Below, piece by piece: positions 8,601-16,462 of a stretch of 64,000 bases of DNA (position 1 is its first letter; each line of letters opens with the position of its first letter). The translations under genes and the position numbers were made by a program. Under the pieces are notes generated by a model. That model saw only the letters and a list, made by a program, of their open reading frames with translations. It was not told the DNA's origin and ran no database searches. The DNA is from an uncultured Duncaniella sp. (GTDB taxonomy: Bacteria > Bacteroidota > Bacteroidia > Bacteroidales > Muribaculaceae), in NCBI GenBank assembly GCA_910576785.1, contig CAJTJG010000005.1, forward strand, positions 1-64,000, read 5' to 3'.

Positions 8601-10208
8601 GACTATCAGGAACTGCTCAAAAAGAAAGAGGAAATGCAGGCCGCGTGGCTCAAACGCAACGCAGCCCTCAAAGTCGACGAGGCAAAGCGTATGCAGCAGA
8701 CCGAGGAAACGGACGCGCAAATGGATTTTTACACGCCCGGCAGTGAGCTGTACCAAAAGGAGGAAGCATTGCAGCAACGGCTTTTCGATATCCGCATCAA
8801 GTATCTCAAACAGATGCAAGCCGCCTACAACGAGGCTTCGGAGGAATGGCACAGCTATAAGGTGCAGATTGAACAGGCCGAGGCTGCGGAGCAGTTGCGC
8901 CGTCAGAAATTGCTCGCCCAGCGTGTGGCCGAATGGCGCAAGCAGTATGAATACCGCGAGGCCGGGCAACGCTATGCCCTCGAAATGGACTTGCTGCTCG
9001 AAGCATACGACCGGGGGCTTATCTCCTATAAGGAATATCTGCAAGCGCAGCGCGACTTGAAGAAGAAGTATGCCGGGGAATACCTGCCGGAGTCGGCAAA
9101 ACCCTCGGAGGGATCTGCCGACCGTCAGGCCGTGGCGATGAAGCGCGACCTCGATGTGGTGAAGTCGCTCTACGACCAGGGCATACTCGACAAGAAGCAG
9201 TACGAGGATGCAAAGGAGCGTATCGAGAGGGCATACAACAAGAAGTCGCTCGATGCCGTCCGCAAGTTCGGCTCGACGCAGACAAACCAACTTCTCGACA
9301 TTTACGAGGCGTGGAAGAATTTCTTTGATGCCACCGAGGAAGACGGCGGCAACTGGGCCACGCGCCTTGCCGCTCTCGCCCAATCGGTGTTCGCTGTTAT
9401 GGCCGCAGGTATGCAGCAGATGTCGGAGTATATGCAAGCCGAGGCCGACCTTGAAGTCGCAAAGGCTGAAAAGAAGTACGACCGCGAGATTGAGCTTGCC
9501 GAGGGCAACTCCTACAAGGTCAAGAAAGCCGAGAAAGACAAGGAAAAGGAGATAGCCAAGATTAAGTCCGACGCCTCGCGCAAGCAGTTCGCAATGCAGG
9601 TGATACAGGCCGTGGCGCAGACTGCCACCAACGCCCTGAACGCTTACGGCTCGGCGGCGCAGGTGCCCGTAATCGGCTATATCCTCGCACCTATCGCGGC
9701 GGCTATGGCCGTGGCCGCAGGTGCTATCCAAATCGCCACTATCAAGAAGCAGCAACAGGCATCGGAGGCGCAGGGCTATGCCGAGGGTGGTTTTACACCT
9801 CCCGGCGGCAAGTACGAGGAAGCAGGTGTCGTTCACAAAGGGGAATGGGTCGCCTCGCAGCGACTTGTCAATAATCCCCGGACCCGCCCTTTGTTGGAGG
9901 CTCTTGACTATGCGCAGCGTACCAACACCATCGGCTCTATCACGGCAGCCGATGTGTCGAGGACAATAACCGCACCGGCGGTTATCGCGGCGCAGCAGTC
10001 AGCGCCCCAAACCGTAGTGAACAACACCTACACGCAGGAAGCCCCGGCGAGCGACGGCAGAATGGTGGCCGTGCTCGACCGCCTCGATGCGCGGCTCAAC
10101 GAACCTTTTGTGACCGTGAACACCGTAAGCGGCGATCACGGCATACAAAAGGCACAGGAGGAATACGACCGACTGATGAAGAACAAATCACCCAAATCAA
10201 AACGATAA
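5700..10208 (+). CDS. phage tail tape measure protein
   Basis: At 1,502 residues this is the scaffold that sets tail length and later helps DNA pass the cell envelope. The N-terminus (1-145) is coiled coil. Residues about 150-420 match the TP901-type tape measure core, with a hydrophobic start followed by SYSDIEETMANTIKYTRMT. Residues about 483-593 contain several long hydrophobic stretches (for example ANVVTVIAAYYGWIVLVKTA), typical of the membrane-inserting part. A long charged coiled coil runs to about 1300. Another hydrophobic segment at about 1317-1347 is followed by AEGGFTPPGGKYEEAG and HKGEWVASQ, a tail common in Bacteroidetes tape measure proteins. The stop overlaps the ATG of the next tail gene by one base. 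The size implies a long tail, that is a sipho- or myovirus-type particle. Confidence 0.92.
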   Translation: MANYSTSANVILTVNGKQAQKMLSQLEKDAKRLENGIAKAAVAGDKATMKKLQRELNSTRKAMEQLKGTASTAEQVLLRLNKATPKQLNTALRQLQQQLNGLQRGTAAWDAHVAKIRMLKAELQKVNATLATQKTLWQRFNGWLNSAQTVIMAVAAAVTGLIMAGRKAVQSYSDIEETMANTIKYTRMTAAEVEELNEIFKGMDTRLAREQLNLLAQEGGRLGYNTVASVREYVEAASIINVALVDLGEGATQTIAKLSNIFGMEQMYGVRDSMLKIGSTVNHLSQNCTAAKPFIVEFAQRMAGIGSTAKMTIPEIMAFAATLDAHGQKVEMSATALQRTIMELFKKPAEMAKKVGLETNTFIETLNKSTTQGVMMFLEALGKLGEDKALAVLSPLFQDLGLDGARVSSVLSNLSSHLDFLRWQMGEAAEAFREGTSASNEYAIFNNTVQASIDKARKRVSELAIELGEKLYPLMKHIYTSSSVFLRVLNTLVSFIIAHRKAIANVVTVIAAYYGWIVLVKTATVAWNAVVAVGKAAMVAYRTAIILGRIAVIAFTQGVGAATHAMRILNTVVKANPFGLILSVLAAVAIAIKALCDRTSEYTKKMREARNTAANFSEELHKEMKTIDTLMGRLEAAKKGTKAYKEVKDEIIKQYGKYLKGLIDERGEITNLAEAYKRLAAAARIAARERSIQVARETADETYRDSFKEWAKKLQESLIDEGKSLRDAVRITNQVVYQLQTTGTLSQDLVNELQAIKGNTWQQKGMATHPVNIVNEMIAGQTEYNVTMEEIKDIERNGNPLATYTEAELRRFIRDNEANVDANRGGRIILGLNEPNPTVRDVSAAELRDFLDEARARLSVLESPTPEVVGGNPDFNLDDFTPYDSEKDRKAREAAERRAQVKARKDFRDALNDTKGDWEAAAAQNISDYSAGLKPWSQFLLDKYNLEVKYYVDREAVYKRFNLTEDEDYQELLKKKEEMQAAWLKRNAALKVDEAKRMQQTEETDAQMDFYTPGSELYQKEEALQQRLFDIRIKYLKQMQAAYNEASEEWHSYKVQIEQAEAAEQLRRQKLLAQRVAEWRKQYEYREAGQRYALEMDLLLEAYDRGLISYKEYLQAQRDLKKKYAGEYLPESAKPSEGSADRQAVAMKRDLDVVKSLYDQGILDKKQYEDAKERIERAYNKKSLDAVRKFGSTQTNQLLDIYEAWKNFFDATEEDGGNWATRLAALAQSVFAVMAAGMQQMSEYMQAEADLEVAKAEKKYDREIELAEGNSYKVKKAEKDKEKEIAKIKSDASRKQFAMQVIQAVAQTATNALNAYGSAAQVPVIGYILAPIAAAMAVAAGAIQIATIKKQQQASEAQGYAEGGFTPPGGKYEEAGVVHKGEWVASQRLVNNPRTRPLLEALDYAQRTNTIGSITAADVSRTITAPAVIAAQQSAPQTVVNNTYTQEAPASDGRMVAVLDRLDARLNEPFVTVNTVSGDHGIQKAQEEYDRLMKNKSPKSKR

Positions 10209-12028
10209 TGCAAATCTACGTCAACAACAGGCTCGCGGCCTTGAAGCAAGGCACTTCGTTTGAGTATGTTTCCGAAAACCGTATGTTCAGCGGCAGCGAC
10301 GGCTACACGCTGACAATCACCTTTCCGCTCAAAGACTGCCCGGAGAACCTTGCAATCTTCGGCCACATCAACCGTGCCGATGTGGCGGCGCAAAAGGTGA
10401 TTTTCGACTGCGAGATACGCGACCGTGGCTTCTACAAGTTCGGCTCTATCACAATTACCGAAATATCCGAGGCCGAGGTCAAGACGCAATTCTTGGAGGG
10501 GCGCTCCGAGCAGAACTTCGACAAGACTTTCGACAAGGTGTATATAAACGAACTCGACCTCGGCACACCGCCCACGACTTCGACTTCGCAGATAACGCCC
10601 TCCAACGCCTGGCACCCGGCCTCCAACTCCGACCGATGCGTGGCCCTGCCGTGGGTCAACGACTATTCCGGCAATATCCAAAATCTTGCCGAATATGTCG
10701 TAGATGATGCCGCGCAGGGGAGAGGGCATTTTGAATGGAACAGCGAGAAGACCACGGGGCTGTCGTGGCAACCGTATCTGCTGCACATCACACGGAAAAT
10801 CTGCGAGGCCGTGGGCTACACTCCCGACTTCTCGAAATGGGAGGAACACGAGGAATACAAATACCTCCTTATCTGCAACGCTCTCCCTCATGCGTGGTAT
10901 ATGCCGGGCTTCGCAAACGCCCTGCCGCACTGGACAGTCGAGGAATATTTCGAGAAGTTGGAGCTGTTTTTAGGGGGCGAGTTCGACTTCGACCACCGGG
11001 GCAAGCGCATCACTTTTGCCTTTACCCACGAGGTGCTTGCAGACAAGCCGACCGTCTGCATCGCCGACGTGGTGGAGGAACACTCCACCGAGGTAAAGGT
11101 TGAGGAAGAAGACTGCGACTACTCCGAGGCGAAGAACCTTGTCTATAAGGACTGCGACCACGAAATGTGGAAGTATTACAGCTGCGACTGGTTTATCAAG
11201 GGGTGGCAGAACCGTGTGGTGCGCTACAAGACGATGTCGGAGCTGCTTGCCGCCAATCGCGGTTATCGCACTTGGAGAGGGCAGCGAGGCCGCAACGCCC
11301 AAATCGACAAGCTGCTCTATGCCGAGGACTGCGACGCCTACTTCCTGATACGCACCATTAGCCGCGAGCGGAAGATTGACTTTTCCCCGGGGTTGATACG
11401 GATTTATTACCTCTATACCTGCCGTCTGCAACCAGTAAATCTCTTTGGTGGGCGCATAGTCAATGACGAAGAAGATGCCGACAGCGAGGAAATAGAGTTT
11501 GTTCCGGCGTGGATAGACGATACCGAGGAAAAGTATGGACGTGTGCTATTCCTCTCTTTCTCCGGCTATGACGAGGACACCGACACAACGAGCGAGGACG
11601 ACAGCGACCACCCCTTTCTCAAAACAATCTCCGACTCGACACTCGCCGCAGGTGAGAAAGAGAAGAAATCGGAATATTACGACCGCATATATGTGGGCTG
11701 GTACGACGGCGCCAATCACTTTGTCGGCAATCACCTCCCTTACCCGAATGTCGAGGATATAGCCATTGCCGACGATTGGAGCAACTTTGCATACGTCCAC
11801 TTCTCCCTGCGCATAAACAACCGCCTCACACGCCGCAGCAAAGTGTTCCACACCGTCGAGCCGAAGATGAAGACTACTTTTAAGTTCCTCGCCAATACAA
11901 TCCCCGATGTGCGCTCCCTGTTCCTTATCCGGGGCAAACGCTACATATGCGAAAAAATAACCGCGACGTTCACCGAAAGCGGAATGTCGCAGTTACTCAA
12001 AGGCATCTTTTACCCCGTCAAGGATTAA
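10208..12028 (+). CDS. distal tail / baseplate-hub-like phage protein
   Basis: The 606-residue product starts MQIYVNNRLAALKQGTSFEY and continues into a beta-rich domain (YTLTITFPLKD, then FDCEIRDRGFYKFGS). This resembles Bacteroidetes phage proteins encoded right after the tape measure gene, where distal tail and tail-associated hub proteins are found. The middle is rich in aromatic residues (WTVEEYFEKLELFLGGEFD), and an acidic loop at about 415-475 includes DEEDADSEEIEF. No protease or glycosidase motif is visible. Its ATG overlaps the tape measure stop, so the two are co-translated. Its last codon overlaps the convergent integrase stop, and no further tail fibre gene follows on this strand. 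The tail role is firm from context; the exact position in the tail is inferred. Confidence 0.75.
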   Translation: MQIYVNNRLAALKQGTSFEYVSENRMFSGSDGYTLTITFPLKDCPENLAIFGHINRADVAAQKVIFDCEIRDRGFYKFGSITITEISEAEVKTQFLEGRSEQNFDKTFDKVYINELDLGTPPTTSTSQITPSNAWHPASNSDRCVALPWVNDYSGNIQNLAEYVVDDAAQGRGHFEWNSEKTTGLSWQPYLLHITRKICEAVGYTPDFSKWEEHEEYKYLLICNALPHAWYMPGFANALPHWTVEEYFEKLELFLGGEFDFDHRGKRITFAFTHEVLADKPTVCIADVVEEHSTEVKVEEEDCDYSEAKNLVYKDCDHEMWKYYSCDWFIKGWQNRVVRYKTMSELLAANRGYRTWRGQRGRNAQIDKLLYAEDCDAYFLIRTISRERKIDFSPGLIRIYYLYTCRLQPVNLFGGRIVNDEEDADSEEIEFVPAWIDDTEEKYGRVLFLSFSGYDEDTDTTSEDDSDHPFLKTISDSTLAAGEKEKKSEYYDRIYVGWYDGANHFVGNHLPYPNVEDIAIADDWSNFAYVHFSLRINNRLTRRSKVFHTVEPKMKTTFKFLANTIPDVRSLFLIRGKRYICEKITATFTESGMSQLLKGIFYPVKD

Positions 12029-13416
12029 GCGGCAACCTCCGCCTCAACCTCCGGCGTGGCGTTCTTCCTCGGACGGCCACGCTTTTTCTTTTCAGCTCCC
12101 GGCTCTTCCTTGACAAGGCCGAGGGCAACAGCCTCTTTGCGGTCAAGACCGAAGAACTCCGGCGTTCCGGGCTTGACTACGATCTTTCCGTCAATCTTTC
12201 CGTAAAGAACCCAGTCAAGCACCTTTCTGTTGGCGATGTCAACCTTTTTCTGATTTTTACGAATATAAATATTCGTAATGCGGTTGCCATATTCATGTCC
12301 GAGGGCTTCCGCGATTGTTTCGTTGGCAATATCCAATTCGGAAGCTATTGTAGCCCATGAATGTCTGGCCCAATAGCTTGTGAGCATCGGAAACAACGGT
12401 TGATACTCTTTTTTGCCACCGCGTCCGGGCTTCCTCTGCATAGGCCCTACCTTTTGAAGTTCCTTGTTCATTTTGCGACGGAAAAACTCATCGTTAGTCC
12501 AGTGATCGAGTATGAACAGCAGATAATTCTCGCCACTATACTTGTCGAAAAGCTCCATTGCTTCCGGCTCTACCTTCATTGAGTAAAGGTGGCCTGTTTT
12601 TGCTCGGTTGAAATCCAAGCGTCCATTCTTCATTTCCTTTAAGTTGGCAAGGTCAATCATATTAACCCCCATAAGGAAGAACGACAGCTTAAACATTCCC
12701 ACATATTTCTCCGCGTGTTCCTCACAGTTAAAGAAGAAAAGGCGGCGCAGTTCCTCTACGGTCAACGACCTTTTGGCCGTTTCAACCGCCTTAATCTTGA
12801 ACTTTCGGAACGGATAGTGTGAAGTCACCTCGTTCTCTATCGCGTTGTTAAACACAGCGCGGAGATTACGAAAGTGCAGGTTACGGGCATTGACACTCGG
12901 TGAGGTCTGCGCCATGAAGATGTTGAAGCTATTAAGCCAGTCAAGCGTGATGTCCTCAAAGCGGAGTGTTTCGATAGCATCGCCTACATAAGCCTTTACT
13001 CGATTGAGAGTGTGCATATATGTTTCCTTGGTGCTTGCTTTCTTTGTTTCGATGAATTTAAGAAAACGCACCTTGAAAAGCGACTCATCGACCTTTTCCT
13101 CCTTTTCGGGGTTCAATTCGGCAAGAATACTGTCGCGTATGTCATTTGCTGCCATATCCTTGATGCGACCCTCTCGTGTGAGATTTATGATGTGAGCATC
13201 AACAATCTGCTTCACTTCATAAATATACGCATTAAGGACTTGCTTTTCCGGGTGATTGAGGATTTTGCCTCTTACTGCGTCCCATTGAGTCGGGAGCAAT
13301 TTCACCTCAAGTGAAATGTAACTCGTCTTGTTTCCATGCCCAATCGCTATTTTCATAACCGAGGGCACACCCGGTTTTGAGCGACGGCAATCTAAATAAA
13401 ACTTTGTGCTTGCCAT
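12025..13416 (-). CDS. tyrosine recombinase (phage integrase) with C-terminal AT-hook
   Basis: This 463-residue enzyme should integrate and excise the element. Residues 1-100 form the arm-binding part, about 110-205 a SAM-like core-binding domain (FIETKKASTKETYMHTLNRV), and 215-400 the catalytic domain. Visible catalytic positions are Arg271 and Lys273 in RAKTGH, Arg351 in YWARHSWAT, His374 in ALGHEYG and the nucleophile Tyr384 in TNIYI. The first conserved Arg is Asn252 here (GVNMIDL), a change also known in some Bacteroidetes recombinases. An AT-hook, KKRGRPRKN at about 444-452, sits in the C-terminal extension. I start at MASTKFYLDC (13416), since the upstream 16 codons overlap the repeat region. 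It converges with the tail gene and faces a tRNA, its likely target. Confidence 0.9.
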   Translation of the reverse strand: MASTKFYLDCRRSKPGVPSVMKIAIGHGNKTSYISLEVKLLPTQWDAVRGKILNHPEKQVLNAYIYEVKQIVDAHIINLTREGRIKDMAANDIRDSILAELNPEKEEKVDESLFKVRFLKFIETKKASTKETYMHTLNRVKAYVGDAIETLRFEDITLDWLNSFNIFMAQTSPSVNARNLHFRNLRAVFNNAIENEVTSHYPFRKFKIKAVETAKRSLTVEELRRLFFFNCEEHAEKYVGMFKLSFFLMGVNMIDLANLKEMKNGRLDFNRAKTGHLYSMKVEPEAMELFDKYSGENYLLFILDHWTNDEFFRRKMNKELQKVGPMQRKPGRGGKKEYQPLFPMLTSYWARHSWATIASELDIANETIAEALGHEYGNRITNIYIRKNQKKVDIANRKVLDWVLYGKIDGKIVVKPGTPEFFGLDRKEAVALGLVKEEPGAEKKKRGRPRKNATPEVEAEVAA

Positions 13417-13446
13417 ACTTAAAATGCGAGGAGCACTCGATGCTGC

Positions 13447-13515
13447 ACCTTGTACCTTGCACAAACCATGTACAAGGTAATGTACAAGGTAACGTCATCT
13501 TCTTTGTGCAAGGTT
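13447..13515. repeat. five TGTRCAAGGT repeats upstream of the integrase
   Basis: Copies of TGTACAAGGT or TGTGCAAGGT occur on the plus strand at 13469-13480, 13481-13492 and 13505-13515, and inverted at 13447-13456 and 13454-13464. The two central copies are perfect 12-base direct repeats placed back to back. They lie between the integrase start and the tRNA at 13629. The position suits arm-type integrase sites or an operator for the integrase promoter. They are too short and too close together for a CRISPR array. Confidence 0.65.
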
Positions 13516-13628
13516 CAGCATTTTTGTGCATTTTACCTCTTTTTTTTAAGCTGTTTTTGGCCGCTAAACAACAATAAAACGCTGACTAAGGCTATTTATT
13601 GTGCCTATAATCAGCGTTTTAAGAATTG

Positions 13629-13702
13629 TGGTCCCACTTGGGCTTGAACCAAGGACTCCCTGATTATGAGTCAGGTGCTCTAACCAACTGAGCTATAGGA
13701 CC
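13629..13702 (-). tRNA. tRNA with anticodon CAT (Met elongator or Ile2)
   Basis: Read on the minus strand, the 74-base cloverleaf starts GGTCCTATAGCTCAGTTGG and ends GTGGGACC plus A, with no encoded CCA. The anticodon loop is CTCATAA, so the anticodon is CAT. The T arm reads TTGGTTCAAGCCCAA. A CAT tRNA may be elongator Met or the lysidine-modified Ile that reads AUA; sequence alone does not separate them here, and the loop is not initiator-like. Its 3' end faces the integrase 213 bases away, so it is the best candidate for the attachment site. Confidence 0.9.
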
Positions 13703-13731
13703 TGATTCGCATATGCGATATCATTTTTTTG

Positions 13732-13819
13732 CGGAGCGACCGAGATTCGAACTCGGGATACCCTTTTGGGGTATACACGCTTTCCAGGCGTGCCTCTTCA
13801 GCCACTCGAGCATCGCTCC
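13732..13819 (-). tRNA. tRNA-Ser (GGA)
   Basis: The 88-base minus-strand gene starts GGAGCGATGCTCGAGTGGC and ends GGTCGCTCC plus G. The anticodon loop TGGAAAG gives GGA, which reads UCC and UCU. The long variable arm TACCCCAAAAGGGTA is typical of class II serine tRNAs. It lies 29 bases upstream of the CAT tRNA and probably shares its transcript. Confidence 0.95.
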
Positions 13820-13835
13820 TTTGCTTTTGCGAGTG

Positions 13836-13843
13836 CAAATTTA
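13836..13843 (-). promoter_or_regulatory. -7 promoter box TAAATTTG for the two tRNAs
   Basis: On the minus strand this reads TAAATTTG, a perfect TAnnTTTG box ending 16 bases before the tRNA-Ser 5' end. The -33 position has no clear TTTG. It is the only obvious promoter for the tRNA pair. Confidence 0.5.
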
Positions 13844-13926
13844 GATCTTTTTATTGACTTATCACAGCTTTTTGTGTTAATTTTTGTAAAGACACTTAAT
13901 TTCACCGGCAATTGCAATTCCCGAGA

Positions 13927-15165
13927 CTACTTCTCGACATCAAATCCGGCATTTCTTACTGCCGTCACAAGATCATCGTCGCTGTAATCACCTTCAACAG
14001 TCGCTTTTCCGGTGGAAAGATTCACATCACATTTTTCCACTCCGGCCACGCTATTGATACTTTTGGCCACGGCTGCCTGGCAGTGAGGGCAATTCATGCC
14101 TTTGATTGTATACTCTTTCGTCATTTCAGTAGGTGCTATATGGTTATGTTTATGGTTTTTGAAAAAAGTTATAATCAGCAATGCAACAAGTAGCACGGAG
14201 CAAGAAGTGGAGAAAATGCTAAATTCGTGGTGATGCCCTCCCGAGGGATGTATCGTACCAAGATCAAACCACGATGCCGGAAGCAGGTAATCTATCGCGA
14301 GCCCGAATGCCATGGCTCCTATTATTATAGAACCAAGATATATGGATGCTGATTTACGGCCCATCTCACGCGATATCAGGGTGAATGAGGCGAAATTCGC
14401 CGCCGGACCAGCCATAAGCAACACAAGCGCAGTGCCGGGGGAAAGGCCCTTGAGCATGAGAGACATGGCGATAGGGATCGAGCCTGTAGCGCATACATAC
14501 ATAGGAATAGCTATGACCAATACGGCTATCATGGAGAATATGGGATTGCGGCCAAGGACTGCAAAGAAGTCGGCAGGGACATATACAGTGATCAGAGCTG
14601 CTATGATGAGTCCGGCCACAAGCCAGCCACCTATACTTCCCACGAGATCAATAAATCCATAGCGAAGAGCTCCAGCCATACGTTTCATGAATCCTCCGGC
14701 TATTTCAGGTGTATTCTCTCCATGTGCATGTCCATCATGGCTATGATCGGTCGCCTCTGATCCCGTTTTTTCAGCCTTCCCCACAGCCATACCACCGAAC
14801 AGAGCCGTCACAAGCGCAGCTATAGGTCGGATTATGGCAAAGGCCGGACCGAGAAGAGACCATGTGGCGGCTATACTGTCAACCCCTGTCTGAGGTGTTG
14901 CCACGAGAAAAGATGTGGAGGCAGCTCTGGAGGCTCCATTTCTACGCATCGCGATAGCAGTCGGAAGAACGCCGCATGAACATAGCGGCAGCGGTATGCC
15001 GGCAAGAGCCGATTTCACAACAGCACCCCAACCGGTACCCGAAAGATGACGGGCAAAAGTTTGCTGAGGGATAAACGCATGCATCAAGCCGGCTATAAGG
15101 AATCCCAACAAGATATAAGGAGACATCTCATTGAGCATGAAAATCAGTGAATGTAGTAGATCCAT
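13927..15165 (-). CDS. SO_0444-family Cu/Zn efflux permease with C-terminal HMA domain
   Basis: This 412-residue inner-membrane protein belongs to the ArsP/COG0701 permease group, in which SO_0444-type members are linked to copper and zinc export. About eight helices are visible. The signature PLPLCSCGVLP (Cys62, Cys64) follows the second helix, with ATPQTGVDS soon after. A His-rich cytosolic loop, DHSHDGHAHGEN at 140-151, splits the two helix bundles, and PMYVCATGSIPIAM is in the second. Residues about 350-412 form a heavy-metal-associated domain with GMNCPHC (Cys359, Cys362), fused to the transporter. I start at MDLLHSLIF (15165), because the 12 upstream codons are polar. A thioredoxin-like gene lies 36 bases upstream on the same strand. 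Confidence 0.88.
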   Translation of the reverse strand: MDLLHSLIFMLNEMSPYILLGFLIAGLMHAFIPQQTFARHLSGTGWGAVVKSALAGIPLPLCSCGVLPTAIAMRRNGASRAASTSFLVATPQTGVDSIAATWSLLGPAFAIIRPIAALVTALFGGMAVGKAEKTGSEATDHSHDGHAHGENTPEIAGGFMKRMAGALRYGFIDLVGSIGGWLVAGLIIAALITVYVPADFFAVLGRNPIFSMIAVLVIAIPMYVCATGSIPIAMSLMLKGLSPGTALVLLMAGPAANFASFTLISREMGRKSASIYLGSIIIGAMAFGLAIDYLLPASWFDLGTIHPSGGHHHEFSIFSTSCSVLLVALLIITFFKNHKHNHIAPTEMTKEYTIKGMNCPHCQAAVAKSINSVAGVEKCDVNLSTGKATVEGDYSDDDLVTAVRNAGFDVEK

Positions 15166-15189
15166 TTTCCAATTATTTTTTCGACAGGA

Positions 15190-15197
15190 CAAATTTA
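15190..15197 (-). promoter_or_regulatory. possible -7 box TAAATTTG for the permease
   Basis: The minus strand reads TAAATTTG 24 bases before the permease start, just after the stop of the upstream gene. No good -33 element is seen, so this may be a weak internal promoter that lets the permease be made separately. Confidence 0.35.
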
Positions 15198-15201
15198 CCA
15201 C

Positions 15202-15876
15202 TTATTTTTTGCAACCAGGTGTCAAAATTCGCTCGACATCCATCAGGACTGCATCTTTAAGCTTTATAATCCCATCCTTTCCTATGAGATACACAACAGG
15301 CGTGTAAGGTATGAAATACCTCTCCTCCCGAATCACCACTCCCTCCTCATCCATACAATCCATCCATGAGGAGGGTATGCGGAACATCCCCGCGCCAGGC
15401 GAATCCCCTACATCGACAGCCATAATTACAAGACCACCGCAGGCAATAGCATCAGATATCACTCTTGATCCATCAAGAGCGCAAACCATCTCTGCACATG
15501 CCGCACAATCGCGATCGTAAAAGAGCAATATCACATCTTGTCCCTTCAGTTGCGACAATGCAATGGAACCGCCCTTAGCCATCCTCACCGTAATATCCGG
15601 CGCTTCGCTCCCCGGAAGATTCCTGGACGCCACTTCAGCAAGCCATACCATGCGCTCCATGCCAGGATATCCCGCTTCTATCATATAGGTGGCCACAGCA
15701 ACATATGCCACATCACTTCTTGCCGCGGATGGCGCTGACAGAAACCAATCCTCAGCAAGACCGGGGAGGTCACCGGTCTTTATCGGACACATCAGCGATG
15801 CAATGGAGGCCAACACACCTGCTATACCATACATATTATATATAATAATATATCTATAACGATGTTTTGCATTCAT
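15202..15876 (-). CDS. thioredoxin-like DUF5106-type periplasmic protein
   Basis: The 224-residue product has a thioredoxin-type core with VILLFYDRDCAACAEM, placing a CxxC pair at Cys124 and Cys127, and a later TPVVYLIGKDGIIKLKD, the cis-Pro strand. The N-terminal part (YIIIYNMYGIAGVLASIASL) looks like an uncleaved signal or membrane anchor. The section before the CxxC (YMIEAGYPGMERMVWLAEVA) resembles the helical region of DUF5106 proteins that precede a thioredoxin domain in Bacteroidales. It is likely a periplasmic thiol-disulfide protein. Pairing with a Cu/Zn permease suggests metal or redox homeostasis, which is inference. The start at 15876 is the first ATG; MYGIAG at residue 15 is an alternative. 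Confidence 0.75.
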   Translation of the reverse strand: MNAKHRYRYIIIYNMYGIAGVLASIASLMCPIKTGDLPGLAEDWFLSAPSAARSDVAYVAVATYMIEAGYPGMERMVWLAEVASRNLPGSEAPDITVRMAKGGSIALSQLKGQDVILLFYDRDCAACAEMVCALDGSRVISDAIACGGLVIMAVDVGDSPGAGMFRIPSSWMDCMDEEGVVIREERYFIPYTPVVYLIGKDGIIKLKDAVLMDVERILTPGCKK

Positions 15877-16049
15877 AAATTGTATCGCGACCCCATCAAT
15901 TCACAACCATTCCACCCACTGCCACCGATTCTATCGCACCATCCTTCCCCTCCTCCATATCAATTACAACCCCGAAATGTTAAATTTTTGATCTATCTAA
16001 CTATACAATGCAAAAAATGATACTTTTTTATGATTTTATTGGCATAAAG
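15877..16049. other. intergenic stretch between divergent genes
   Basis: No gene or strong hairpin is seen. It separates the minus-strand thioredoxin-like gene from the plus-strand fimbrial operon and becomes very AT-rich towards the promoter at 16050. No clear TAnnTTTG box for the minus-strand gene was found. Confidence 0.5.
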
Positions 16050-16081
16050 TTTGCCTGAATCCCGAAAAGTCCTTATCTTTG
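16050..16081 (+). promoter_or_regulatory. promoter of the fimbrial operon
   Basis: TTTG at 16050-16053 and TATCTTTG at 16074-16081 are separated by 20 bases, a complete Bacteroidetes -33/-7 promoter. Transcription should start near 16085, leaving a leader of about 380 bases before the first gene. Confidence 0.75.
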
Positions 16082-16462
16082 TCGTCACCAAAGTGCTTTC
16101 TGATTTTTAGATAAGATACAATTTTGACACTGATAGTTACAATTTAACGCATCACAATTGATTTCTATGAGCATAAATTGTCTTAAAATGTTTGTTGTAC
16201 GATACGCTTATACCAAAGAGGTGACGGGCTGCCTGTCGCCCCCTTGATCTATACTCATACACTTCCCGCCGTGCTCATTCCTTTACTATCGTAATGGAAT
16301 ATGCGTTCCCGTCCGAACAACGCCGGACCCGATCCAAAAGATCCTATTATTTGTTACCATATCATACACCAATCCGGCGAACTGACCTGCTCTGCCGGGG
16401 GAATACGTTAGACGACATATGCGACTTTCATGGTCGTAACATACGAATATCTCATTAATAAT
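16082..16462 (+). promoter_or_regulatory. long 5' leader of the fimbrial operon
   Basis: About 380 bases lie between the promoter and the first fimbrial ATG with no full-length gene. A 26-codon frame starts at ATG 16167 and ends at TGA 16247; whether it is translated is unknown. GGTGACGGG/CCTGTCGCC-type pairing occurs around 16220-16240. The motif GGGGGAATACGTTA sits at 16397-16410, and related GGGAATA motifs precede the next fimbrial genes. A long leader is compatible with post-transcriptional control. Confidence 0.45.

Noticed and set aside
7140..9836. An 898-codon open frame on the minus strand inside the tape measure gene
   Set aside because: It is a shadow of GC-rich coding on the plus strand; the protein is rich in Leu, Val, His and Arg without domains, and the plus-strand frame has clear tape measure motifs.
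1..13500. Insertion sequences or a transposase
   Set aside because: No DDE or HUH transposase frame and no matching terminal repeats were seen; the only mobility gene is the tyrosine recombinase.
13447..13515. Possible CRISPR array
   Set aside because: The repeats are only 10-12 bases, come in both orientations and have no regular spacers; no cas gene is present anywhere in the window.
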